Source of the DNA: Kistimonas sp. bin40
GTDB lineage: Bacteria; Pseudomonadota; Gammaproteobacteria; Pseudomonadales; Endozoicomonadaceae
Length of the DNA: 41,760 nt
NCBI GenBank assembly: GCA_002238585.1
Contig: MPMQ01000023.1
Span: 1-41,760, forward strand
Direction of reading: 5' to 3'
The position numbers were made by a program, and so were the translations under genes. Shown piece by piece: positions 27,225-34,330 of this stretch. Below the pieces are notes generated by a model. It was not told the origin of the DNA. It ran no database searches and saw only the letters and a list, made by a program, of their open reading frames with translations. Positions within the stretch are counted from its first letter, which is position 1. Each line of letters begins with the position of its first letter.

Positions 27225-29246
27225 CTACCGATGCGGATCCTTGTCATCCTTGTCATCCTTGTCATCCTTGTCATCCTTGTCATCCGGATGTGTCAGCTGC
27301 AGCAAGCGCACCTGGTTCCCGTCGTTGATCACCAGGCTGAGTCCGTCGGCGCTGGTGCCCCTGAGCGGGCCCGGGATGATCATCTGGGCTTGTCTGACGA
27401 GCTGTCCTTGCAGGTCCGGTGCATGAATCCACAAGCGCGTCCCTGCGTCCGCCACTTCCTCGTTTGCTGTCGTGTAGATGGCCGCGCCGACACCTGAATG
27501 CAATTCCGGGGGAGCGGGTCTGTCGTTCCGGTTGTTTTGACGGTGCATCAGCAGTTGCCATGAGGCGTTTGTGCGCCCATGCCAGACGAGCAGGGTGTCT
27601 GCGTTTCCGATTGCCAGGATCCGGTCTTCAAGGAAAAGGCACAGTGCGTGTTGCTGGTGGCTGGAAGCCGAGTCGAATGTCGATGGCGTCTCTACTGAGG
27701 CGCCTGCATGCCAATCACCGTTGTCATGCAGGTTCCATAGCTGTAGTCGATGAGGAGAGTGAGCGACGAGCAGCTGTTTTCCATCCTTTCGAAAGATAAC
27801 TGTCTGTGCCATGGGGCTGCGTGGGTAGGGGCGCCAGCAGGGGCGTTGTAGCTTTTCCCGGAGGATCTGGTTCTCTGTGTCGAGTTTCCACAGGCAAAGT
27901 CGCGTGTTGGTCAGGCCCAACAGGTGTTGGCCATCGGGGGAAAATCGTATTTGAGAAAAGAATGCCATGTGACTTTTCATCCTGTACGGCTGGGCGCCCC
28001 AGAGCCCGTTCCAGGTCGGTTTGAGTCCTTTTCCCAGGATCAGGACCCTGTCCGGCCTGTTTTGTGTCTCCTCGAAAAGAAGGCCCAGCAGACCACGTCC
28101 TTTCTGGTGTGCGATGCTCTTGGGTGTGTTTCTGTACTGCTGAGGTGGCAAATGCTGCCAGCATTGCAAGCCCGTCAGGCAATTTGAGATCTGGACGTGA
28201 AGTCCAGGATAAAGATCGCCTCTTGTAGCCAGGCTGACCAGATCGTCCTCATCCGAAACCATGAGTTCATAGGGCTGGTAGGGAAAGGGGACGCTGTACA
28301 GTTTCTCAGCGCACCAGTGTCCTGCCTGTGCTGTTTTGCGCCAGACGAAGACGTCAGAGTCCTGAATAGTGAACAGCGTGTCCAGCATCCGCAGGGCGAA
28401 TGTAACAACTGTGACGGGACAAACTGGCGCGGGGACGAGGGTTTGCTCGTGCCAGCCGTCTTGCTGCCAGCCATACAGGCGCAGACATGCTGTGTCTTGA
28501 TTCCTGTGGCACAGTACGGCCAGCCAGCGGCTGCAGCGGCTGAAAGAGAGCATCTGCACAGGCTCTGTCACCGGTGGATGGCAGCTCACCGATTTCAGGC
28601 TCAGTTGACTGGTCTGCAGTGGGGGCTGGTGCAGGCTGTAGCCAATGAGTCCGGACAGACAACCCAGGGCTGTTCGTTCCTGGCGACGCAGCAGCTGCTC
28701 TGAGTCTGGTGTCAGGCATGGCTGTTGCCGTTCTTTCTGCAGCCGCACCAGCTCCTGGTGCTGGCGTTGCAGCAGCGGGAACAATGGATGCTTCTGCCGG
28801 GCCAGCAAGGGGCCTGTGCGACGGCTGTAACCGACTGCCAGCTGGCGGAAATCCAGGCGGCGCACAGGCGAAAGCGTCTCCAGCCACTGGGCTATCCGTG
28901 GTCTGATGCTGGGCAGGCTGGCGTACCAGCGGTGGCATACCAGTGCGCACTGGCTGTGCGTTGAGAGTGGCAGGCAGTCGAATATCAGGGACAGAAGTTC
29001 ATGGGGAAAAGACTGGATGCACGGCCGCTGGCAGCCTGAGGCTGGAGTCGGGGCCGGGGCGCTGGCAAGGGCCTGATCTGTCTCCTGCTGTCCAGACTGC
29101 GTTGCTGCGGGCGTGCTGGAGCGGGTCAGGCTGTGTTTCCTCACAGCTGCCAGGCCAGGTGATCTGCCGGTTTGAGCTGCCTGGTCGGGGCCGGGTTGCG
29201 GTATCGCTTCGGGGTGGCCGGGGGAGCGATCGTAGGAGACGTTCAT
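27225..29246 (-). CDS. P5: F-box / WD40-like beta-propeller protein with (DDK)n tail
   Basis: 673 residues from the ATG at 29246, which gives the family start MNVSYDRSPGHPEA; an ATG five codons upstream (29261) is the alternative. The F-box at about 78-120 reads SFPHELLSLIFDCLP, then CALVCHRWYASLP. A linker with FPLLQRQHQELVRLQ precedes the propeller: LRLYGWQQDGWHE, VFVWRKTAQAGHWC, VLILGKGLKP, LCLWKLDTENQ, LQLWNLHDNGDW, LLVWHGRTNASW, LWIHAPDLQGQLV. The protein ends in five acidic/basic DDK triplets encoded by a 9-bp tandem repeat, where close paralogues have only one DDK or a related stretch. Only one stop codon separates it from the in-frame P4 remnant. Confidence 0.87.
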   Translation of the reverse strand: MNVSYDRSPGHPEAIPQPGPDQAAQTGRSPGLAAVRKHSLTRSSTPAATQSGQQETDQALASAPAPTPASGCQRPCIQSFPHELLSLIFDCLPLSTHSQCALVCHRWYASLPSIRPRIAQWLETLSPVRRLDFRQLAVGYSRRTGPLLARQKHPLFPLLQRQHQELVRLQKERQQPCLTPDSEQLLRRQERTALGCLSGLIGYSLHQPPLQTSQLSLKSVSCHPPVTEPVQMLSFSRCSRWLAVLCHRNQDTACLRLYGWQQDGWHEQTLVPAPVCPVTVVTFALRMLDTLFTIQDSDVFVWRKTAQAGHWCAEKLYSVPFPYQPYELMVSDEDDLVSLATRGDLYPGLHVQISNCLTGLQCWQHLPPQQYRNTPKSIAHQKGRGLLGLLFEETQNRPDRVLILGKGLKPTWNGLWGAQPYRMKSHMAFFSQIRFSPDGQHLLGLTNTRLCLWKLDTENQILREKLQRPCWRPYPRSPMAQTVIFRKDGKQLLVAHSPHRLQLWNLHDNGDWHAGASVETPSTFDSASSHQQHALCLFLEDRILAIGNADTLLVWHGRTNASWQLLMHRQNNRNDRPAPPELHSGVGAAIYTTANEEVADAGTRLWIHAPDLQGQLVRQAQMIIPGPLRGTSADGLSLVINDGNQVRLLQLTHPDDKDDKDDKDDKDDKDPHR
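27241..27285. repeat. 9-bp tandem repeat encoding (DDK)n in P5
   Basis: Five perfect copies of TTGTCATCC (GGATGACAA on the coding strand) encode the DDK repeat at the P5 C-terminus. A 9-bp unit changes length without altering the frame. Confidence 0.9.
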
Positions 29247-29282
29247 GGGGATGTCCATCATTGCGATTGCGTTGTCGTTGTT

Positions 29283-29312
29283 CTTTGACTCTGTCGCTAT
29301 CTGATGGTTTCA
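29283..29312 (-). promoter_or_regulatory. RpoE/AlgU-like promoter candidate of P5
   Basis: On the minus strand GAAACCA is followed after 16 bp by TCAAAG, about 40 bp before the P5 start. The spacer shares CAGAG at its end with P7 and P9. The -35-like half is the poorest of the set. Confidence 0.4.
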
Positions 29313-29458
29313 CAGGCCAATGACTTGGCGGTCATCGCCTTGTGCTGGAGGGGGGAGCCAGGGGGCGGGCACCCGGCGATAACAGACTGAAGTCGTGTCA
29401 GTTCCCCGTTTTTTTTTGCGCCACAAGCCAGCGCCCTGGTGAGTGGGCTCTTTGAAAC

Positions 29459-29649
29459 TGCAGTGGGCTCAATATGGCAGAGATTGAACTCAGCATTCTT
29501 GCCAGGCAGTGTCTTCAGCGGCGCATTCCTGAGCGGGAAATGATGAAGACAGAAGTATTGCCTGGGAGGTAGAACGCAACCAGTATCAGCATAAAACGGA
29601 CTGGCGGTTTACGACTGAAGACGCTCGGGTAAAGCTGAAGAAGCTTTGC
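29459..29649 (+). pseudogene. IS630-family transposase remnant (C-terminal end)
   Basis: The translation SGLNMAEIELSILARQC and RRIPEREMM matches the C-terminal catalytic segment of IS630-type DDE transposases (usual form SWLNMAEIELS, whose first Glu is the third catalytic acid). After a one-base shift near 29555 the frame continues AWEVERNQYQHKTDWRFTTEDARVKLKKL, the family's typical end (split here at the Lys run). The Trp of SWLN is mutated and everything upstream is gone. The element is dead. It lies between P5 and hipA and probably marks past insertion activity at this spot. Sequence from 29650 to 29903 has no recognisable gene. Confidence 0.78.
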
Positions 29650-29903
29650 TCATCAAGCCCATTGAAAGTATGTGCTGTTCGCTTGCAAGTGTTGTACGGC
29701 TCTGGCAGTTGTCGCAACAACGTGCATCGATTGGGCAAATTGTTGTATGAAAAAGATCGGGATAAGCCGCGTCTCCTGCAAAGAGCCGCTTAAGCAGAGT
29801 CAACCACCAACCCGGAAATCAAATCGCCGCTGGTGAGAATTGTCCGTGCCTGAAAATCAATGTGTCGACTGGTTTGAAATTTGGGAGGGTTTTCGGACTG
29901 GCA

Positions 29904-31172
29904 CTATTTGATTCTGAAATCCTCATGCAAATTACCCCAATGATCCTTAAGGTTTTTCTTCTGTATCTCATTCATTGGGAGATCTTTAATGGCTTCTCGC
30001 CAGAGATTTCGGGCCTTGTCCATTACATCATCCAAGTGAGGTTTAATTATTCTCCATGGAATCTCGGCACGATCAGCCCAGGACTGAAAATGTGGCATTG
30101 ATACGTCATACCAATCTTTAGTCTTCCCTAAATTGAGCGCGTAATTCGTCTCGCCATCGATATATACGCTCGTGGTAACTATATCGTATGCTGGCGAAAG
30201 CCTTGGTGTGATTTTATCTGAATAAATCAAACTCCAGTTTTTCAAATGCGCATCACCGTTGGCGAGAAGAATGTTAACGAGCAATCGCCTGGCGAATTGT
30301 TGTGCATCGGCCAGGCCGTCACCAGAATAACCGTAAATAATCCGGCCGATTTGCTCGTAGCTTGCTGAGTTGTATTTTTCATAGGCATACTTGACCAGTA
30401 CCTGGGCAAAGTCTTCCATGTGGATACGCACATCCTCATCGCGATCAAAACGTTTGATGGCGAAGGCCAGCTTTTCATCGGGCAGGCTTATCTGAGGAAG
30501 ATTGTCGATCTTGTTCAACGCGACCAGCTTGATTTCTGGAATGTCGACTCCAACGAATTCCGCAAGTTTCATTGCGGTGTATTCGTTCACAGGTACATCT
30601 TTATGCTTGGTGGAAGGGGTTTTTACAATCCAATCCCCCAAAACATCGCCTTTGGAAAGATTGTAGCGTCCATCCTTTTTCTTCATGGAAAATTTCATCT
30701 GAACGCCGGCCAACGAAAATTTATTTTCCGAAAATACTTTGTCAAACTTCAGTGCTCGAGCTTTGCCGTAAGTATCAAGAACACTATCTGGGACATCTTC
30801 AGGTTCCATCGGCTCAGCCACCAAAGCGCCCGGGAGGTCAGCACCTAAATATGAGAGCATATGGAACTCGTTGTCGACATGGATTTTGAGCCCTTGCGCA
30901 ATCAACTCCCGCAAGGATCCCTCCGGAAGCAAATTGGACAACGCAGGATGCAATCTTTGGTTTCTTGCCCAGGGTTCCGACATTATTTTTTCAGAACGCG
31001 GAAACGCTGGGTGGGTAATCAAACTGAATGTGGGGCGACCTACATCACTCTTGAACTCCTCGGCAAAGCTCAGCACATTTCTACCACCTTGAAATCCAGC
31101 CAAATAGCCAACCAGCCTGTCGTGCAAGCTCAGCTTGAGTACGTTTATTTTATCGGCACGGCTATCGCTCAT
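29904..31172 (-). CDS. hipA: HipA-type serine/threonine kinase toxin
   Basis: HipA kinases phosphorylate a translation component (GltX in E. coli), causing growth arrest and persistence; the target here is not known. The 422-residue protein carries the N-terminal HipA subdomain, the kinase P-loop region FSLAGVQMKFSM (~152-163), the nucleotide lysine in WIVKTP (Lys184), NEYTAMKLAE, the catalytic loop LLANGDAHLKNWS (Asp307) and the metal-binding LSPAYDIVT (Asp330). All key residues are present, so it should be active. Its ATG overlaps the hipB stop by four bases (ATGA). The region has visibly lower GC content than its flanks and interrupts the F-box array, which suggests horizontal acquisition. 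Confidence 0.93.
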   Translation of the reverse strand: MSDSRADKINVLKLSLHDRLVGYLAGFQGGRNVLSFAEEFKSDVGRPTFSLITHPAFPRSEKIMSEPWARNQRLHPALSNLLPEGSLRELIAQGLKIHVDNEFHMLSYLGADLPGALVAEPMEPEDVPDSVLDTYGKARALKFDKVFSENKFSLAGVQMKFSMKKKDGRYNLSKGDVLGDWIVKTPSTKHKDVPVNEYTAMKLAEFVGVDIPEIKLVALNKIDNLPQISLPDEKLAFAIKRFDRDEDVRIHMEDFAQVLVKYAYEKYNSASYEQIGRIIYGYSGDGLADAQQFARRLLVNILLANGDAHLKNWSLIYSDKITPRLSPAYDIVTTSVYIDGETNYALNLGKTKDWYDVSMPHFQSWADRAEIPWRIIKPHLDDVMDKARNLWREAIKDLPMNEIQKKNLKDHWGNLHEDFRIK

Positions 31173-31519
31173 GACTCATCCCCCAGCAAATCCTGCCAGG
31201 GATCATCTGAAAGACTTTTCCTGGCCTCTTCTTTTGCAGGTTGTGCAGATTTTTGTGCCTGGGACACAGGCTTCTTGCCTGGCTCGGTACTCTCCTGTTC
31301 AAGCAGCGCCATAACAGCGCCAAGCTTTTCCTTTGGTATGAGCATAAGTTCGCTATTCAAGCCCTTGGCGATCAACTCCAGGGTTTTTAGTCTGGGGTTG
31401 CCTTTGGACTCCAGGCGCTGATATTGCTGACGAGATACGCCTACACGCAACATCATGTCACTCTGTTTGAGGCCGAGTGTCATTCGCCGCTGTTTTATCT
31501 GGTGCAGTATCGAAGTCAT
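31169..31519 (-). CDS. hipB: HipB-type antitoxin, XRE helix-turn-helix
   Basis: The antitoxin binds HipA and represses the operon. From the ATG at 31519 it has 116 residues: an XRE-type HTH at about 8-62 (IKQRRMTLGLKQSDMMLRVG, then SRQQYQRLESKGNPRLKTLE) and a longer polar C-terminal tail with a Gln/Lys/Ala-rich stretch ending DDPWQDLLGDES. The frame stays open upstream to 31708 across the operator repeats, giving an artificial repeated peptide; the HTH alignment and promoter position support 31519. The Shine-Dalgarno sequence is weak. It precedes and overlaps hipA, the normal order of hipBA. Confidence 0.9.
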   Translation of the reverse strand: MTSILHQIKQRRMTLGLKQSDMMLRVGVSRQQYQRLESKGNPRLKTLELIAKGLNSELMLIPKEKLGAVMALLEQESTEPGKKPVSQAQKSAQPAKEEARKSLSDDPWQDLLGDES

Positions 31520-31553
31520 CAGTGTAAACACATAGGTTTCTTGTATAGCTAAT

Positions 31554-31691
31554 GGCAACATGTTAGTTGCTTTTACTTCACAAGGCAATCTATTCGTTGC
31601 TTTTGCTTCACAAGGCAATCTATTCGTTGCTTTCACTTCGCAAGGCAACCTATTCGTTGCTTTCACTTCGCAAGGCAATCTATTCGTTGCT
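31554..31691. promoter_or_regulatory. Five operator dyads for HipB (30-bp period)
   Basis: GGCAA-N8-TTGCT occurs at 31554-31571, 31584-31601, 31614-31631, 31644-31661 and 31674-31691, each exactly 30 bp after the last. The spacers are CATGTTAG, TCTATTCG (three times) and CCTATTCG. The E. coli hipBA operators are also inverted repeats with an 8-bp spacer, in four copies, with a different half-site (TATCC-N8-GGATA). The layout therefore supports cooperative autorepression. The 30-bp unit as a whole is a near-perfect tandem repeat of four copies plus partial ends. Confidence 0.75.
31560..31588 (-). promoter_or_regulatory. Candidate sigma-70 promoter of hipBA
   Basis: On the minus strand TTGCCT and TAACAT are separated by 17 bp. 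The first lies in operator dyad 2 and the second in the centre of dyad 1. Transcription would start about 33 nt before hipB. Repressor bound at the dyads would cover both hexamers. Confidence 0.5.
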
Positions 31692-32131
31692 TTCAAGGGG
31701 TTCACCACACCAGAAACAGATAAAGCAACACAAGCATTGCTTTATGGTTTTTCAGCTCTCTTTGTCGGTCCGCCATTGCGCCTGCGATGCCTGGCTGCGG
31801 TGCGCCCCTGAACGCAAGACAGGGAGCGGATCTGCTGCTTGCCTTTGGGGCTGCTGGCAGACTGACTGAGGCAGCTTTCTGCAAAGGCTTCAATGTCGAC
31901 CTGGCACAATCTGGCAGCAGCTTTTAACAAGTTCCGGTTGGTTTTTGCGGAGGAGTACTCCCCTGAAGCTGGCTTTCCAAGGCTTGCGCATCAGTTAACC
32001 CGGGTTCTGGAGTCGTATCAAGGCGTGCGGGAGCAGCACCTCTCAGGCAAAGCCACTCAAAGCACTTGTGACTTGCGACTCGTGACGGGTTGCGCCCTGA
32101 GGGGGAATGGCTCCTGTCATGGCGGCCTTTG
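31692..32131. other. Intergenic region between hipBA and P6
   Basis: About 440 bp separate the hipBA operator array from the P6 stop. A minus-strand frame of ~62 codons (31742-31930) is basic and Gln/Ser-rich with no recognised domain. I do not call a gene. It may contain the right boundary of the inserted hipBA segment. Confidence 0.4.
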
Positions 32132-34129
32132 TCATGGCGGCTGGGTGCCCTTGCCCTCCGGGTGGGTCAGCTGATGAAAACGCACCTGATGGCCGTCCCT
32201 GATCAGCAGGGTGAGTCCGTCCGGACTGGCCCCCACTATTGGACCATGGATGACCCGTTGGGCTTGTGTGACAAGCTGTCCGTGCGGGCCTGGCGTCTGA
32301 ATCCACAGACGGGTTTCTGCCTCCTGGGGATCCTTGGCTGTCGTCTGGATTGTCGCGTAGCAACCTCGCAGGAATATCTGGGGAACGGGGCCGTTGATAC
32401 TGTCGTTGGGGCGTCGCATCAGCAGCTGCCATTGGCCATCGGGGCGCCGCTGCCAAAGGAGCAGACTGGTGTCGGTTTTGCGTGCCAGCAGCCGGCCATC
32501 CAGCGACATATGGAGTGAGAATTCCTCGGAGGCGAGGTTGAGTGTCGGCGGTATCTCGACTGTAGTGCCGGCTCGCCATTGATTGCACGCGTTCAGGTTC
32601 CATAGCTGTAGTCGCTGTGGAGAACTGGGGACGACCAGCTGCTTTCCATCTGCGCGAAAGAGAATCATCTTTGTCAGAGTGGTGTTGGGGGGGAAATGCT
32701 GACCGGGGAGCTCCAGCTTCTTTCGCAGCACTTTCTTGTGGGTATCCAGTTGCCACAAGCAGAGTGTCATGCCTGTCAAACTCAGCAGGTGCTGACCATC
32801 GGGGGACAATTTTATGCGGGTCACAGGAGTCGGGCGATCTTTCAGCCTGTACAGCTGGGAACCCCAGTTCCAGTGGTGGCTGCCAGGATCGAGCCCTTTT
32901 CCCCAGATCAGTATTGAATTCTGGTAGACAGGGCCTGGCCTGGTTTTTTCACAGTCAAGCAGCAGGGCCACCAAACCGAGTCCGTCCTGGTGTGTAATGA
33001 CCCTGGGCACCGGGCTGTAGTGGTGTGGTGGCAAATGCTCCCAGCACTGCCGGTCCCTCAGACAGACTGAAATCTGTATGCGAAGGCCAGAACCTGCGCG
33101 CGTCTTTCTGGACAGGCTGATCAGATCGTCGTTCACCGCGATCATGAGGTTATAGGGTTTGTAGGCGAGCGGGACGCCGTACAGTTTTTTCCTGCACCAG
33201 TGTCCTGAGTCTGCTGCCGGGCGCCAGACAAAGATGTCAGAGTCCTGAACAGTGAGCAGCCTGTCCGGTGTCTGTCTGGCGAATCTGACAACTGCGACGG
33301 GACCGACCGGCGTGGGGACGAGGGATTGTTCGTGCCAGCTGTGGTCGTGCCAGCCGTACAGGCGTATGGATGCCAGGCCGTCATCCCGCCGAAAGCGTAC
33401 AGCCAGCCAGCGGGTGCACAGGCTGTAAGCGACTGCCAGCACCGGCTCTGTCAGCGGTGGCTGGCAGTTCACCGGCTTCAGGCTCAGTTGTCCGGCCTGA
33501 AGTTGCGGGTGTTGCAGGCTGTATGCAATGAGCCCGGACAGAAAACCCCGGGCTGCGCGTGCCTGGCGGCGTAGCAGTTGCTCGCTGTCCGGTGTCAGGC
33601 AGGGCTGTTCGCGCGCTTTGAGCAGTCGCACCAGCTCCTGATGCTGGCGTTCCAGCAGCGGGAATAATTCATGTCCTTGCCGGGCCAGCAAAGGGCCTGT
33701 GTGCTGGCTGTAACTGGCTGCCAGTTGGCAGAACTTGATGCGGTGCGAAGGAACCATGCTCTCCAGCCACTGGGCTATCTGTCGTCTGATGCCGGGCAGG
33801 TTGGCATGCCAGCGGCGGCACACCAGTGCACACTGACTGTGAGTCGAGAGTGCCAGGCAATCAAATATCAGGCCCAGAAGCTCGCCGGGAAGCGACTGGA
33901 TGCCAGCTTGCAGGCAGGTTGGTGTGCCACCATCGCGTGAGGCGCTGGCAAGGGGCCGTGCTGTCTCATGCTGTCCTGGCGGTACGGTTGTGGCTGCGCT
34001 GACGAGGGTCAGGCTGCGTCCTCTGTCAGTTTTTGGGCAGGACGACGCGCTGGCTGGCGCAGGCTGGTCGGGGCCCGGCTGCGCTGCTGACTGGGGGCGC
34101 CCGGGTGCGCGATCAGGGGAGATGTTCAT
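32132..34129 (-). CDS. P6: F-box / WD40-like beta-propeller protein
   Basis: 665 residues from the ATG at 34129 (MNISPDRAPGRPQSAA). A far-upstream ATG at 34318 would add 63 residues and would place the start before the candidate promoter, so I reject it. The F-box at about 77-118 reads SLPGELLGLIFDCLA, then CALVCRRWHANLP. The linker is FPLLERQHQELVRLLK. Propeller segments include IRLYGWHDHSWHE, IFVWRPAADSGHWC, ILIWGKGLDPG, LCLWQLDTHKK, LQLWNLNACNQW, LLLWQRRPDGQW and LWIQTPGPHGQLV. The N-terminal 50 residues are nearly those of P7 (TLVSAATTV against TLVSTATTV), a sign of recent duplication or conversion. ACAGG precedes the start by 9 nt. The tail is short (THPEGKGTQPP). Confidence 0.87.
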   Translation of the reverse strand: MNISPDRAPGRPQSAAQPGPDQPAPASASSCPKTDRGRSLTLVSAATTVPPGQHETARPLASASRDGGTPTCLQAGIQSLPGELLGLIFDCLALSTHSQCALVCRRWHANLPGIRRQIAQWLESMVPSHRIKFCQLAASYSQHTGPLLARQGHELFPLLERQHQELVRLLKAREQPCLTPDSEQLLRRQARAARGFLSGLIAYSLQHPQLQAGQLSLKPVNCQPPLTEPVLAVAYSLCTRWLAVRFRRDDGLASIRLYGWHDHSWHEQSLVPTPVGPVAVVRFARQTPDRLLTVQDSDIFVWRPAADSGHWCRKKLYGVPLAYKPYNLMIAVNDDLISLSRKTRAGSGLRIQISVCLRDRQCWEHLPPHHYSPVPRVITHQDGLGLVALLLDCEKTRPGPVYQNSILIWGKGLDPGSHHWNWGSQLYRLKDRPTPVTRIKLSPDGQHLLSLTGMTLCLWQLDTHKKVLRKKLELPGQHFPPNTTLTKMILFRADGKQLVVPSSPQRLQLWNLNACNQWRAGTTVEIPPTLNLASEEFSLHMSLDGRLLARKTDTSLLLWQRRPDGQWQLLMRRPNDSINGPVPQIFLRGCYATIQTTAKDPQEAETRLWIQTPGPHGQLVTQAQRVIHGPIVGASPDGLTLLIRDGHQVRFHQLTHPEGKGTQPP

Positions 34130-34155
34130 GGGTATGCCTGTCTGTTGCCGTTGCG

Positions 34156-34186
34156 TATGGACTCCGTTGCCGTCTGAAAGTTTCAT
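34156..34186 (-). promoter_or_regulatory. RpoE/AlgU-like promoter candidate of P6
   Basis: On the minus strand GAAACTT is followed after 16 bp by TCCATA, about 30 bp before the P6 start. Confidence 0.42.
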
Positions 34187-34330
34187 CGGCTGACGGGTTA
34201 CCAGGGGCAGCGCCTGAAAGGCAATGGAAGACGAGAGGCACGCCTTGCCACGGCGATGTTTCCGCTTGTCAGGGACGAAAAACAAAAAAGCGTTCAGTGG
34301 GATCAAGGAAGGCGACAATCGTCGTCGCCG

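Noticed and set aside
27008-27283. Small frame starting with a run of MTR triplets
   Set aside because: Out-of-frame reading of the 9-bp repeat that encodes the P5 DDK tail.
31566-31695. 30-bp repeats looking like a short CRISPR array
   Set aside because: The units are directly adjacent with no unique spacers, and they hold the HipB operator dyads upstream of hipB.
31520-31708. 63-residue N-terminal extension of HipB with a repeated KATNRLPCEV peptide
   Set aside because: It is the in-frame reading of the operator repeats upstream of the likely promoter; the HTH domain starts right after the ATG at 31519.
31742-31930. 62-codon basic, Gln/Ser-rich frame right of hipBA
   Set aside because: Could be a remnant of a mobile gene, but I cannot match it to any family.
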